A stretch of DNA of 34,977 bases from Alkalinema sp. FACHB-956 (GCF_014697025.1 NZ_JACJRC010000043.1:1-34977); one strand, 5' to 3'. Shown: positions 16,327 through 24,817, counted from the first letter of the stretch. Notes: a model not told the origin generated them from the letters alone. Program-made: numbers and translations.

Positions 16327-16918
16327 ACTCTACTTTAGCGAGATCTTCGTTGAGAAAGACGACGATTTTTCCGGCGTAGTTCAACCCCTTAGGATTACGC
16401 GCCACCTCAACCCAGTAGGCAAAGCGACGACCCCGACGCAGTTCTCCCTGGAGGGCAGCGGCGATCGGCTTATTTTGGCGCAGGGCATTCCGTTCTTCCT
16501 GGGCTGTGGGATAGCTGTAAACGACTTCGGCCTGCTCGTAGTCCTGGGTAATTTCCAGTCCATAGATCGATCGCAGCGCTTCTTCTAGCCGCGCTTTGGT
16601 GACGCCGTAGAGCATATCAAATAGTTGCAGCGATTCACTGCGCACCACCCCACTCGAAGCAGACTTGCGGGTTAGTTTCCCCGGTGCAAACATCGACGCT
16701 TCAAAAATCATGCGCTGGGAGGCCGTGTTGCTCCGCCGCACCGTTAATTTTTCCCCCGGACCGGGTTTGAGACTGGGGGTCGATCGCAGCCAAGTGGCGA
16801 CTTCATCAGTAGATTGTCCCGGTAGGGCGATCGCCGAAGGAGTCCAGACGCTAGACAGCCCTGTACTGAAGGCTAAAACCAAAGCGGCTAACGAGATTCG
16901 AAGCTCAGTGCGCTGCAT
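16307..16918 (-). CDS. Exported protein of unknown function
   Basis: A 203-residue protein I do not recognise. It begins MQRTEL followed by a hydrophobic stretch (ISLAALVLAFSTGLSSV) and a likely cleavage site near AIALPG, so it is probably secreted or periplasmic. The mature part has SLKPGPGEKLTVRRSN, a central LFDMLYGVTKARLEEALRSI and a C-terminal IVVFLNEDLAKVESDIQSR. I chose ATG 16918 because AAAGG lies upstream; TTG 16933 is the alternative. It is upstream of ftsW on the same strand, but the tandem repeat and 56-bp gap lie between. Confidence 0.75.
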   Translation of the reverse strand: MQRTELRISLAALVLAFSTGLSSVWTPSAIALPGQSTDEVATWLRSTPSLKPGPGEKLTVRRSNTASQRMIFEASMFAPGKLTRKSASSGVVRSESLQLFDMLYGVTKARLEEALRSIYGLEITQDYEQAEVVYSYPTAQEERNALRQNKPIAAALQGELRRGRRFAYWVEVARNPKGLNYAGKIVVFLNEDLAKVESDIQSR

Positions 16919-17050
16919 AATTCGACCTTTCAAAATCCTGTACTAAATCGAGTCTGGTAAAGGTGGCTAAAACTATATCTTGGAATCTCTCGATCGACAC
17001 AAAAGATTTTCCACAATTTACGCTGCTCTAGCATTCCCCCGACCTTTGCC

Positions 17051-18091
17051 TCACGGTTCCATGGCAACCTTGATAACTTTGCGATCGCGCATGTCGGCCA
17101 AGGCTTGGCCCAACTGATCCAGCGGTCGGTGGTCACTAATCAATAATTCCAAGGGGGCAATGCCACTGTGGATGAATTGGAGCGCTGCCCGGACAAATTC
17201 CGGGGTGTTGTGGAAAACGCCTTTGAGGGTGAGTTCGTTATAGTGCAACTGCTCAGTATTGACGGCAATCGTTGTATTTTTGGGACAACCGCCAAACAGG
17301 TTGATGGTGGATCCGGGTCGTCCACAGGCGATCGCCAATTCCCACGCACTGGGCACCCCCGTCGCTTCGATGACAATATCGGCTCCCCAGCCCTCGGTCA
17401 AACTCCAGATTAATGCGGGAATATCCGCCACCTCGCGATGGAGAAAGGTTTGGGTTGCGCCCAGTTGCTCCGCGATCGCCAACCGTTGGGGACTGCCACC
17501 GAGGACAATGATTTCCGAAGGTTGACCCACGCGATACCCCGCCGCCAAGGCCGCCACAAACAGCAACCCGATCGCCCCATCGCCTAACAAAACGATGCGA
17601 TTGCCGGGACGGGCATTCGATCGGGCAATGCCATGCAGCACACAGGCCAAGGGTTCGGTCATGGCGGCCAGGGCAAAGGGTAACTCGTCAGGAATCGGCA
17701 ACAGATTTTGGGCGACGATCGGCGCGGGAATTTTGACCCGTTCGGCAAAGGTGCCGTTATTGAATAGTAAATTTTGACAGAGGGAGAATTCCTGCCGCTG
17801 ACAGAAAAAACATTGGCCACAGGGGGCAGAGTTATTGGCCACGATCCGATCGCCCACCTGCCACTGGGTCACGCCCTCCCCCACTGCGGCGATCGTGCCT
17901 GCCACCTCATGGCCAAACAAAGTCGGAGGTTTGAGCATACGGGCATGGCCACCCCGTCGCCACACCTTCAGGTCAGTGCCGCAGGTCGTCGCCGCCTTGA
18001 CTTGAATCACCACTTCCCCCGCTGCGGGTTCTGGGTCGGGAACGGTTTCCAGTTTCAGGTCTTCCTGTCCGTAGAGTACAGCCGCTAGCAC
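17051..18091 (-). CDS. Zinc-dependent MDR alcohol dehydrogenase
   Basis: A 346-residue medium-chain dehydrogenase/reductase. The catalytic zinc ligands C37 and H61-E62 (TTCGTD, FGHEVAG) and the structural zinc cysteines C91, C94, C97 and C105 (APCGQCFFCQRQEFSLC) are all present. The NAD(P) Rossmann loop is LLGDGAIGLLF (about 167-177). It most resembles sorbitol- and threonine-dehydrogenase-like polyol oxidoreductases, but the substrate cannot be told from sequence. It starts with GTG 18091 with AGGAGA upstream and diverges from mnmA. Confidence 0.9.
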   Translation of the reverse strand: MLAAVLYGQEDLKLETVPDPEPAAGEVVIQVKAATTCGTDLKVWRRGGHARMLKPPTLFGHEVAGTIAAVGEGVTQWQVGDRIVANNSAPCGQCFFCQRQEFSLCQNLLFNNGTFAERVKIPAPIVAQNLLPIPDELPFALAAMTEPLACVLHGIARSNARPGNRIVLLGDGAIGLLFVAALAAGYRVGQPSEIIVLGGSPQRLAIAEQLGATQTFLHREVADIPALIWSLTEGWGADIVIEATGVPSAWELAIACGRPGSTINLFGGCPKNTTIAVNTEQLHYNELTLKGVFHNTPEFVRAALQFIHSGIAPLELLISDHRPLDQLGQALADMRDRKVIKVAMEP

Positions 18092-18229
18092 GATCGATTG
18101 GGTCTCCTGCGAAAGTGTGACCGCGATCGTACTGGGTTTCGGGGCCGTTAGCGCGGGGGAAATGCTAGCCTAGATAGGTCAATACTACGCATAGCGCCAT
18201 TCTGAGGCGATCGCGCCATACCAGTTGCC

Positions 18230-19294
18230 ATGAAAAAGGTTGTCGTTGGACTTTCCGGTGGGGTAGACAGTTCCACTACTGCGGCTCTCTTGCAGGATCA
18301 AGGATATCAAGTGGAAGGCATGACCCTTTGGTTAATGAAGGGCAAGGGGCAGTGCTGCTCGGAAGGGATGGTGGATGCGGCGAAGCTGTGCGAAAAAATG
18401 GGCGTCCCCCATCACATCGTCGATAGCCGAGACAACTTTGAAGAAAACATTGTGAATTACTTGGTGGAGGGCTATCGCCAGGGAATTACACCGTTGCCTT
18501 GCTCCAATTGCAATAAGGCGGTGAAGTTTAGCCCCATGCTGGATTATGCCCAACGGGAATTGGGGATTGACCTGATTGCGACGGGACATTACGCCCGCAC
18601 TCGCTACGATGAGGCGACGGGACGCTGGCAATTACTGCGGGCCTTCGATCGCAATAAAGATCAGACCTATTTTCTTTACGATTTAAGCCAGGATGTCTTG
18701 GCCCATGTGATTTTTCCGTTGGGTGAAATCCAGAAAACGGAAACGCGCCAACTGGCCAACCAATTTGAATTACACACTGCCGACAAGCCGGAAAGCCAGG
18801 ATCTCTGCTTGGTGGAAGCGAATGGTTCCATGCAGGCATTTTTGGATAAGTACATTACCTCCACCACAGGCGACATTGTTGATCAATCCGGCCAGGTGTT
18901 AGGTCAGCACGGTGGCATCCATCACTATACGATCGGGCAACGGAAGGGCTTGGGTATTGCCTACAGTGAGCCGCTCTATGTGATTGGCTTGGATGCGGTG
19001 ATGAATCGGGTCATTGTTGGAACGAAGGAAGAGGCGTACCAGACGGAATGCACGGTACAGCGGGTCAATTGGGTGTCGATCGGTCAACCCACGGCTCCCA
19101 TCCAAGCGGAAGTGCAAATTCGCTATCGATCGAAACCTTCGCCAGCGACGATCGTGCCGTTGGAAGAGGGTCGAATCAAGATTTTATTTAGCGAACCTCA
19201 ACTGAGCATTACCCCCGGTCAAGCAGCGGTTTGGTATGACGGTGAAGTGTTACTGGGGGGCGGCATTATCGAACGGCCTGCAACGTCACCCTGA
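18230..19294 (+). CDS. mnmA: tRNA-specific 2-thiouridylase MnmA
   Basis: A 354-residue enzyme that thiolates uridine 34 of Lys, Glu and Gln tRNAs in the cytoplasm, using sulfur relayed through a cysteine desulfurase. The PP-loop SGGVDSS is at 9-15. The two active-site cysteines are present: C94 in CNKAVKF and C193 in PESQDLC. ATGHYAR (118-124) and [10 protein letters not shown] (141-150) are also characteristic, and the C-terminal domain is complete. ATG 18230. It diverges from the alcohol dehydrogenase gene. No features suggest transfer. Confidence 0.96.
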   Translation: MKKVVVGLSGGVDSSTTAALLQDQGYQVEGMTLWLMKGKGQCCSEGMVDAAKLCEKMGVPHHIVDSRDNFEENIVNYLVEGYRQGITPLPCSNCNKAVKFSPMLDYAQRELGIDLIATGHYARTRYDEATGRWQLLRAFDRNKDQTYFLYDLSQDVLAHVIFPLGEIQKTETRQLANQFELHTADKPESQDLCLVEANGSMQAFLDKYITSTTGDIVDQSGQVLGQHGGIHHYTIGQRKGLGIAYSEPLYVIGLDAVMNRVIVGTKEEAYQTECTVQRVNWVSIGQPTAPIQAEVQIRYRSKPSPATIVPLEEGRIKILFSEPQLSITPGQAAVWYDGEVLLGGGIIERPATSP

Positions 19295-19450
19295 AACACC
19301 TAAATATCACGCTGCAAAATCAAAACTCCTAGCACAATTGAAACACCTAAAACAGGTGTAGCGATCGCACCAGATGAAGCGACGGAAACGACTTGGAGCA
19401 ACAATCAACTAGAAGCCTCAGATATCAAACTTACCTAGAGGATCTACACC

Positions 19451-19678
19451 ATGAACACTGCTCAAATTAGCACCGATGGAACCCATCAAATTGTGATAAT
19501 CCCCGAAGACTTCAAAATGTCGGGCACTGAGGTTTACATCAAAAAAGTTGGAGGTGCGATCGTTCTGATTGCTAAAGATGCCCCCTGGCAGTCCCTGTTT
19601 GACAGTTTAGAGCAATTCTCTGACGATTTTATGACCGCTAGAGAGCAGCTCCCCCTCGACATTCGAGAGGCATTTTAG
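19451..19678 (+). CDS. vapB: VapB-type antitoxin (AbrB fold)
   Basis: A 75-residue antitoxin with the N-terminal AbrB/SpoVT DNA-binding fold expected of VapB: QISTDGTHQIVIIPEDFKMS at 5-24, then EVYIKKVGGAIVLIAKD. The C-terminal part (SLFDSLEQFSDDFMTAREQL) is the toxin-binding tail. Length is normal and the ATG has GAGGA upstream. Its stop lies directly before the vapC start, the usual operon order. VapB proteins repress their own promoter and neutralise VapC. Here the partner toxin is destroyed, so this is an orphan antitoxin. Confidence 0.9.
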   Translation: MNTAQISTDGTHQIVIIPEDFKMSGTEVYIKKVGGAIVLIAKDAPWQSLFDSLEQFSDDFMTAREQLPLDIREAF

Positions 19679-19868
19679 ATGCAATACCTGCTTGATACCA
19701 ACATTTGCATTTATCTGATCAAGCAAAAACCTCCCAAGGTATTGGAACGATTCAACACCCTAGCCATTTGCTGCCCATGCCCTAAGCCTTGGTGCTACGT
19801 TGGTCAGCAACAATGTACGAGAGTTCTCACGTGTTGACAATCTATCTCTAGAAAACTGGGCGGAGTGA
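19679..19868 (+). pseudogene. vapC: VapC PIN-domain toxin, internally deleted
   Basis: This is the remains of a PIN-domain ribonuclease toxin. The N-terminus is intact: MQYLLDTNICIYLIKQK with catalytic D6, then VLERFNTLAI. The authentic C-terminus then appears in another frame from 19770: AAHALSLGATLVSNNVREFS, then RVDNLSLENWAE, ending at TGA 19866-19868. The middle of the protein (about 70 residues, including the central catalytic acidic residues) is missing, and the join is out of frame, so the frame from 19679 ends at 19837 after 52 residues. The junction lies in ATTTGC around 19766-19771. The product cannot form an active PIN site. It is the partner of vapB. Confidence 0.9.
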
Positions 19869-19891
19869 ACTACGGTAAAGGAACAAGTGAG

Positions 19892-20224
19892 ATGACGATT
19901 GCGGCGATCGAACTACCGATGGAAAAAATTGCTGAGTTTTGCGATCGGTGGCAAGTGACAGAATTTGCCCTCTTTGGTTCCGTCCTACGCGATGACTTTC
20001 GCCCCGACAGCGATATTGATGTGATGGTGCAATTTCATCCAGAAGCCCATCCAACCCTATTCGACTTAGCTTACATGGAGGACGAATTAAAGGTACTCTT
20101 TCAGCGTGACGTTGATTTGGTGACCCGTAAAGGGATTGAGACAAGTCGTAACTACCTGCGTCGCAACGCAATTCTCTCCTCTGCTCAGGTAATTTATGGA
20201 ACGCGATCTTCAATCTCTGCTTGA
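19892..20224 (+). CDS. mntA: MntA-type nucleotidyltransferase antitoxin
   Basis: A 110-residue minimal nucleotidyltransferase of the MNT family. The signature GSVLRDDFRPDSDIDVMVQF contains the GSx10DxD active site. The rest is helical and strand-like (LAYMEDELKVLFQRDVDLVT). ATG 19892 is preferred over GTG 19865 because AAAGGA precedes it. Family knowledge: MntA is the antitoxin of HepT and inactivates it by AMPylation of a tyrosine in the RNase motif. Its end overlaps the hepT start by 29 bp, the standard arrangement. Confidence 0.92.
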   Translation: MTIAAIELPMEKIAEFCDRWQVTEFALFGSVLRDDFRPDSDIDVMVQFHPEAHPTLFDLAYMEDELKVLFQRDVDLVTRKGIETSRNYLRRNAILSSAQVIYGTRSSISA

Positions 20225-20534
20225 TATGTTGCAGTCTGCTCAAATTGTGATGAACTACATTGCTGGGCGATCTCAAGACGAATTAACAAGTGATTTACAA
20301 TTTCAAGATGCAATGATCCGCAGACTTCTGATTATTGGTGAAGCCTCAAAACGGGTTTCTGAAACAACTCGGCAAACCTTAACCACTATTCCTTAGACCG
20401 CAATCAGTGGGATGAGGAATCGGCTGGTACATGAGTACGACGAAATCGATTTAGATGTTATTTGGGATACTGCTGTCAATAGTTTACCAAATTTGATTTT
20501 AGAGCTAGAGAAAGTAGTTCCTCCTAATGAATAG
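20196..20534 (+). pseudogene. hepT: HepT (HEPN) toxin interrupted by an in-frame TAG
   Basis: A HepT-family HEPN ribonuclease toxin, about 112 codons. The first 66 codons read MERDLQSLLDMLQSA to LTTIP, then an in-frame TAG at 20394-20396 stops translation. Beyond it the same frame continues as TAISGMRNRLVHEYDEIDLD to an end at 20532-20534. Relatives usually have a tryptophan at the interrupted place (TGG to TAG is one base change). The RNase motif RNxxxHxY lies after the stop, so the truncated protein lacks the active site. Suppression or restart at ATG 20412 is possible but unlikely. mntA precedes it. Confidence 0.88.
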
Positions 20535-20576
20535 CTTGGATCAATTCGCAATTTGAAACCTTGGGGGCAAAATCTC

Positions 20577-21161
20577 ATGATGATGCAAGCTGAAGAGAAA
20601 AAAAGCTACACACCAGATGAGTATCTTGACTTTGAGGTGAGTTCAGACACACGCCATGAGTATATCAATGGAGAAATCATTCCCATGACGGGCGGCACCC
20701 CTGAACATAATGAAATTGCCAGTATTCTTAATGCAGCCCTGAGAATGAGCTTAAAAGGTCAACCCTACAGTATTTTTGTGGCTGATCAGCGGCTCTGGAT
20801 TCCCGATCGCCAGCTTTATACCTACCCAGATGTCGTGGTTGTCCCTCGGCCAATCCAGCGACAACAGGGGCGCGCCGACACAATTACAAACCCTGTAATG
20901 ATTGCTGAAGTCCTTTCCAAGTCAACCAAAAACTACGATCGTGACGAGAAATTTGCTGCTTATCGCACTATCCCAACATTCCAAGAATATCTATTGGTTG
21001 ATCAATACATTCCTCATGTTGAGCAATACGTCAAAACTGATGCTCACCAATGGATCTTTACTGAATATAACGATATGAATTCATCAATTTCCCTATCGTC
21101 CATTCCCTTAGAAATACAGTTAGCTGATCTCTATGAAAATATTGAATTTGGATCATCATGA
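20577..21161 (+). CDS. Uma2-family endonuclease-fold protein (copy 1)
   Basis: A 194-residue protein of the Uma2 family (DUF820), which has a PD-(D/E)XK nuclease fold and is massively expanded in cyanobacteria. Seen: YTPDEYLDFE, RHEYINGEIIPMTGGTPEHN with the first conserved acidic residues, YTYPDVVVVP and then PVMIAEVLSKSTKNYDRDEK, which provides the E-x-S/K catalytic strand. The end is complete. Three in-frame ATGs sit at 20577, 20580 and 20583. Cellular role is unknown for nearly all members; they are often linked with mobile or toxin-antitoxin regions. It is followed by a paralog. Confidence 0.87.
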   Translation: MMMQAEEKKSYTPDEYLDFEVSSDTRHEYINGEIIPMTGGTPEHNEIASILNAALRMSLKGQPYSIFVADQRLWIPDRQLYTYPDVVVVPRPIQRQQGRADTITNPVMIAEVLSKSTKNYDRDEKFAAYRTIPTFQEYLLVDQYIPHVEQYVKTDAHQWIFTEYNDMNSSISLSSIPLEIQLADLYENIEFGSS

Positions 21162-21284
21162 AAATTTTGAACGTAGGCATAGAGTGAGCCATTCTCTTTC
21201 AGAGAGGCGATGCTAACGAAACCGATGAAGTGACGGCAAACAGTGAAATGCACGAGCCACTAAAACCTTGGAGGTCAACCTAAC

Positions 21285-21863
21285 ATGATTGCTCAACTGG
21301 AAACAAAACGCTACAGCACTGATGAATATTTAGAACTCGAAATTGTAGCTGACATTCGCAATGAGTATCGCAACGGAGACATTATTCCTATGAATGGTGG
21401 AACACCCAACCATAATGATATTGCTGGTAATTTGTATATCCTATTGAAGTCCACCTTAAAGGGAAAAAAGTACCGAACATTCTATGCCGATCAACGGCTT
21501 TGGATTCCTTCAGTGACTGTCTACACCTACCCGGATGTAATGGTTGTTCCCCAACCGATCGAACTCCAAACCGGACGAAAAGATACCGTTGTCAATCCCT
21601 GTTTTATTGCGGAGGTATTATCTAAATCCACACAGAACTACGATCGTAGTGAGAAATTCATTGCCTATCGCAGCATTCCTACATTCCAGGAATATTTACT
21701 CATTGATCAATACCGCATCCACGTCGAGCATCATGTTAAAACTGCCCCGCATCAGTGGTTGTTTTCTGAATACGACGATCCAAACGCAACCCTCCCTTTG
21801 AGCAGTTTTGAGTTCCAAATTCAAATTGCCGATCTCTACGAAAGCATTGAATTTGAAGCCTAG
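21285..21863 (+). CDS. Uma2-family endonuclease-fold protein (copy 2)
   Basis: A 192-residue paralog of the preceding gene, at a rough estimate about 60 percent identical by eye. It keeps YSTDEYLELE, NEYRNGDIIPMNGGTPNHND, YTYPDVMVVPQPIELQTG, IAEVLSKSTQNYDRSEK and the C-terminal ADLYESIEFE. Both copies keep the presumed PD-(D/E)XK residues. GGAGG precedes ATG 21285. The two genes probably arose by tandem duplication and have diverged, mostly in the middle and near the C-terminus. Confidence 0.88.
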   Translation: MIAQLETKRYSTDEYLELEIVADIRNEYRNGDIIPMNGGTPNHNDIAGNLYILLKSTLKGKKYRTFYADQRLWIPSVTVYTYPDVMVVPQPIELQTGRKDTVVNPCFIAEVLSKSTQNYDRSEKFIAYRSIPTFQEYLLIDQYRIHVEHHVKTAPHQWLFSEYDDPNATLPLSSFEFQIQIADLYESIEFEA

Positions 21864-21988
21864 TCAATAATTTGTAAACGATAGAATCCCAATCCTCAGA
21901 CCCTGAGAGGAATCAGTCGATCGAAATGAATCCAGCAAAATTCGTCGCGATCGCAAACCCTTATTCCCAATGAATCATCAAATAGCTA

Positions 21989-22900
21989 TCAACCGATATT
22001 GCATAGCAACGGTAAGAGCAACGTCACAAAGTAATAGACTAACGGTGCTGTGAATACATAGCTATCAGTGCGATCAAGAATCCCCCCGTGGCCGGGAATC
22101 AACGCGCCAGAATCCTTCACCCCCGCATCCCGCTTCATCAAGGATTCCGTCAGGTCACCCAACAGGCTGGAAACCGCAATCAGCAAGCCAAACGACGCCC
22201 CAGACACCACGAAAAAGGGCCAGTGCAGCACCCATGCTCCCACGATCGCAATGCCTAGGCTACCTGCAAATCCGAATACTGCTCCTTCCACCGTTTTCTT
22301 AGGACTGATATCCGAGAGCCGCGTCCGACCCAGGATCCGACCAAACACATAGGCTCCAATATCCGCAGCCCAAATGCAGAAAAAGGCCAGAACAATGTGG
22401 CTAAGCCCCTGGGGAACCCCTTGCATCGTCACGGTTTTCCAAGACGTAATCCAGAAGCCATCTAAGGGCAAATTACTGAAATCAAGTTGCTGGAGTGCCC
22501 GCAAGCGAATCCAAAAACTGGGCAGATATCCCCCATAGAACAATCCCAAAACCGAAGCCGCAATGTCTGCAATGCTGGCCATCTTGGTTTGGAACAATAG
22601 GTAGAAGCAAATGAAGGTTCCAGCGATCGGGAACAGCGCGTCTGCCAGCGACGGATTGACATTCGACAAAACCAGTAACACTTGGCTGACAATCAATGTG
22701 GTTTTGATGGCCGGTGCCAACCCCTTAGCCTTGGCAAGCTGAAAATATTCCAACTGACCCAGCAATACAATGAGACAGAAGCCCGCCGTAAAATACCAGC
22801 CCCCCAACAGCAACATTACCAAAGCCAGGGGAATCGCCACCAAGCTACTGCCAATGCGCGCCCAAGGTAGTCCTGCCATTCCCTCAACGATCCATTTCAT
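21989..22900 (-). CDS. cdsA: Phosphatidate cytidylyltransferase
   Basis: An integral membrane enzyme making CDP-diacylglycerol from phosphatidate and CTP, the precursor of anionic phospholipids. Up to eight membrane segments are visible. The CDS signature at the C-terminus is clear: SLLGDLTESLMKRDAGVKDS followed by PGHGGILDRTDS. RLSDISPKKTVEGAVFGFAG earlier is also characteristic. The start is uncertain. The open frame begins at a TTG at 22978; ATG 22900 is used here, and ATG 22876 (MAGLPWARIGSS) is closest to relatives. It lies downstream of cbiT on the same strand with a gap of about 210 bp. Confidence 0.92.
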   Translation of the reverse strand: MKWIVEGMAGLPWARIGSSLVAIPLALVMLLLGGWYFTAGFCLIVLLGQLEYFQLAKAKGLAPAIKTTLIVSQVLLVLSNVNPSLADALFPIAGTFICFYLLFQTKMASIADIAASVLGLFYGGYLPSFWIRLRALQQLDFSNLPLDGFWITSWKTVTMQGVPQGLSHIVLAFFCIWAADIGAYVFGRILGRTRLSDISPKKTVEGAVFGFAGSLGIAIVGAWVLHWPFFVVSGASFGLLIAVSSLLGDLTESLMKRDAGVKDSGALIPGHGGILDRTDSYVFTAPLVYYFVTLLLPLLCNIG

Positions 22901-23113
22901 ACTCCGATTAGCTGAGAGGACAAGACCGTCTTGAATCCGCCGTAAAACCGAGTCATTCACCACAGATAAAAACCACAAGTAAAAAAAGGTTAAGAAGGTT
23001 AAGAACTACTCTGCATCACTTTAACGGATTGAACCTGCAAAGAGAAGCATAAATTAAGAATTCCACAGAGGAGAGCCACGAAATCCCCGCTGACGATTTC
23101 CCCAATGGCTCCT

Positions 23114-23719
23114 CTACCAATCTAACTTTTCTCCACTCAGAACAAAGATCGGATCAACCGCTGCAAAGGTTTGGCCACTGCCTCGTTTTTCCAGGCGATT
23201 AATCGACGATTGCACAACTTCGATATTGCGCACTTGCAGTTCCGCAAAACTTTCCGAAATTTGATACAGGCTTTCTAAGCTCGTGGCAATGGCAACCATG
23301 CGGCCTTCCGGCGCAAGGCGTTGCCAGAGGGCGGCTAGCAATAACTTGATGGGTCGTCCCCCCTCTAGGCAAATGCGATCGGGATTGGGCGCTAGGTCTG
23401 TTAAACAATCGGGCGCATTCCCTTCAATAATGTCAACATTGGCCACACCAAAGCGATCGCAATTACGGCGGATCAAGCTAGCGACTTCTTCATCCCGTTC
23501 CACCGCGACAATTTTCCCCTGAGGGCACAGTAAGCCCGCTTCTACGGGAATCGTGCCCGTCCCTGCCCCAATATCCCACAGCACTGAGTCCACCTTGAGC
23601 CGCAAATGAGACAGCAGCAACAACCGAATTTCCCGTTGACTCAGGGGGATTCCTGGCAAGCTCTCAAACAACTCATCGGGAATACCGGGGGTGACGTAGG
23701 GCCAGAGGGGAGCAGCCAT
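23114..23719 (-). CDS. cbiT: Precorrin-6Y decarboxylase/methyltransferase CbiT
   Basis: A 201-residue S-adenosylmethionine methyltransferase of the cobalamin (corrin) pathway, the decarboxylating C15 methyltransferase half of the CobL/CbiE-CbiT pair. Motifs: GIPLSQREIRLLLLSHLRL at the N-terminus, the SAM-binding WDIGAGTGTIPVEA (48-61), VAVERDEEVASLIRRN and a C-terminal half typical of CbiT. The ATG at 23719 is preferred over a TTG at 23734. It is the only corrin gene in the window. Confidence 0.92.
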   Translation of the reverse strand: MAAPLWPYVTPGIPDELFESLPGIPLSQREIRLLLLSHLRLKVDSVLWDIGAGTGTIPVEAGLLCPQGKIVAVERDEEVASLIRRNCDRFGVANVDIIEGNAPDCLTDLAPNPDRICLEGGRPIKLLLAALWQRLAPEGRMVAIATSLESLYQISESFAELQVRNIEVVQSSINRLEKRGSGQTFAAVDPIFVLSGEKLDW

Positions 23720-23803
23720 GGTAATAGCAACCAATAAAAGGAATCAGAGGAAACGCGATAACTGACTAAGCCCCTACAACTGCCTAGGGATCTACATAGC
23801 CTC

Positions 23804-23850
23804 AGGCTCTGCAAGCAGCTAAGGCTCTGCAAGCAGCTAAGGCCCTGCAA
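23804..23850. repeat. 18-bp tandem repeat copying a stop codon
   Basis: Units AGGCTCTGCAAGCAGCTA at 23804-23821 and 23822-23839, plus a partial at 23840-23850. On the minus strand the reading is GGG CCT TAG (end of the DUF3143 gene), then GAG CCT TAG, then GAG CCT GAG, so the stop codon has been duplicated in frame beyond the gene end. Confidence 0.92.
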
Positions 23851-24151
23851 ATACGGCAGATTCGATATCTTTGCGGCTCAGGGAATATTTGAACGATCGC
23901 TGCACATCCCGACCATCCTCTCCCGCATTGAGGTAGCGGATCGTCAGTTGTTCCGTATCAAGCCACAGTTCTGCCTGCCAAGCATCTCGCTGGATCGTCC
24001 AACAATGGAGAGAATCCCGATCTTGCTCGCAGCCGTGACCTTGTAACCATGCTTCAATCTGGGGCAAAGGATGGTTATACAGAGGGGTATCTGCAGAGGG
24101 CAAATCCAGCATAGGAGGTTTGGGTGAATGCTTCTTAAACCAGTCAAACAT
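23837..24151 (-). CDS. DUF3143 family protein
   Basis: A 104-residue soluble protein of the DUF3143 family found in cyanobacteria and plastid-bearing lineages. The domain is clear: DTPLYNHPLPQIEAWLQGHG, then LHCWTIQRDAWQAELWLDT and IRYLNAGEDGRDVQRSFKYS, ending in SRKDIESAVFAGP. It follows the J-domain gene on the same strand. The start is uncertain: ATG 24151 (MFDWFKK) fits the family, while ATG 24205 overlaps nothing and abuts the upstream stop (TAAATG), adding a hydrophobic stretch. A function in photosynthetic membranes is conceivable but unproven. Confidence 0.82.
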   Translation of the reverse strand: MFDWFKKHSPKPPMLDLPSADTPLYNHPLPQIEAWLQGHGCEQDRDSLHCWTIQRDAWQAELWLDTEQLTIRYLNAGEDGRDVQRSFKYSLSRKDIESAVFAGP

Positions 24152-24205
24152 GAGCAAGAGGTGGATGACAAAGTCAAAATGGATCGGTAATTCCCATCTC
24201 CCCAT

Positions 24206-24817
24206 TTACCCAAGGGTATGGTGGGTTGTGGAGGGGGAAGACACCAAAAACGAAGTTACAGAACCGTCAGATTCAGATACAGCAAGCGTAACAGGAGAAG
24301 GGTCTCCCAGGGAAACGGCCATTGGAGACCTCAGCACCTGGAATAGGGCGGCACGGGGCGGGGACTGGGTTAAACCCACCACCACCGCTAGCAAAATGCA
24401 GCCAATCAGCGTGACCCCCAAAATAAACAGTGCAAACAGTTCACCAGCCGATAGGGGGCGATCGTCGGGATCCAGGTAGGAAGACGCTAAGGGATCGTAC
24501 TGGGAGGGCGGTTCATACAACTTGGGCAGAGGCCGAATCACCGCGACCCGCGCATAGCCAATCGTGTGATCGTAAGCTAGGCGACGTTCAGGACTGCTTA
24601 AGGTGGCGTATGCTTCATTCAGTTCCTGAAAGGCTTGCTTGGCGATCGCGGGCGGTAGTTGCGTCGTATCGGGATGGTACAGCTTACTTAGGTCGCGGTA
24701 GGCCCGACGAATGGCAATTACCGATGCGGCGGGATGGAGTCCCAGGCGATCGTAGTAGGTAGCCTCTTTCCAATTCTGGGCGGGTAGCTGGCTCGGTTGG
24801 CTCGAATTCTGCGTCAT
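24206..24817 (-). CDS. J-domain membrane protein
   Basis: A 203-residue DnaJ-like protein. The J domain spans about residues 20-85, with TYYDRLGLHPAASVIAIRRA, the invariant HPD at 48-50, and AFQELNEAYATLSSPERR. The linker (88-120) leads to a single membrane helix at about 127-149 (LFALFILGVTLIGCILLAVV). The rest is a polar, probably extracytoplasmic tail. It should recruit an Hsp70 to a membrane. ATG 24817 is preferred over TTG 24856. The gene stops directly before a possible start of the DUF3143 gene, indicating an operon. Confidence 0.9.
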   Translation of the reverse strand: MTQNSSQPSQLPAQNWKEATYYDRLGLHPAASVIAIRRAYRDLSKLYHPDTTQLPPAIAKQAFQELNEAYATLSSPERRLAYDHTIGYARVAVIRPLPKLYEPPSQYDPLASSYLDPDDRPLSAGELFALFILGVTLIGCILLAVVVGLTQSPPRAALFQVLRSPMAVSLGDPSPVTLAVSESDGSVTSFLVSSPSTTHHTLG

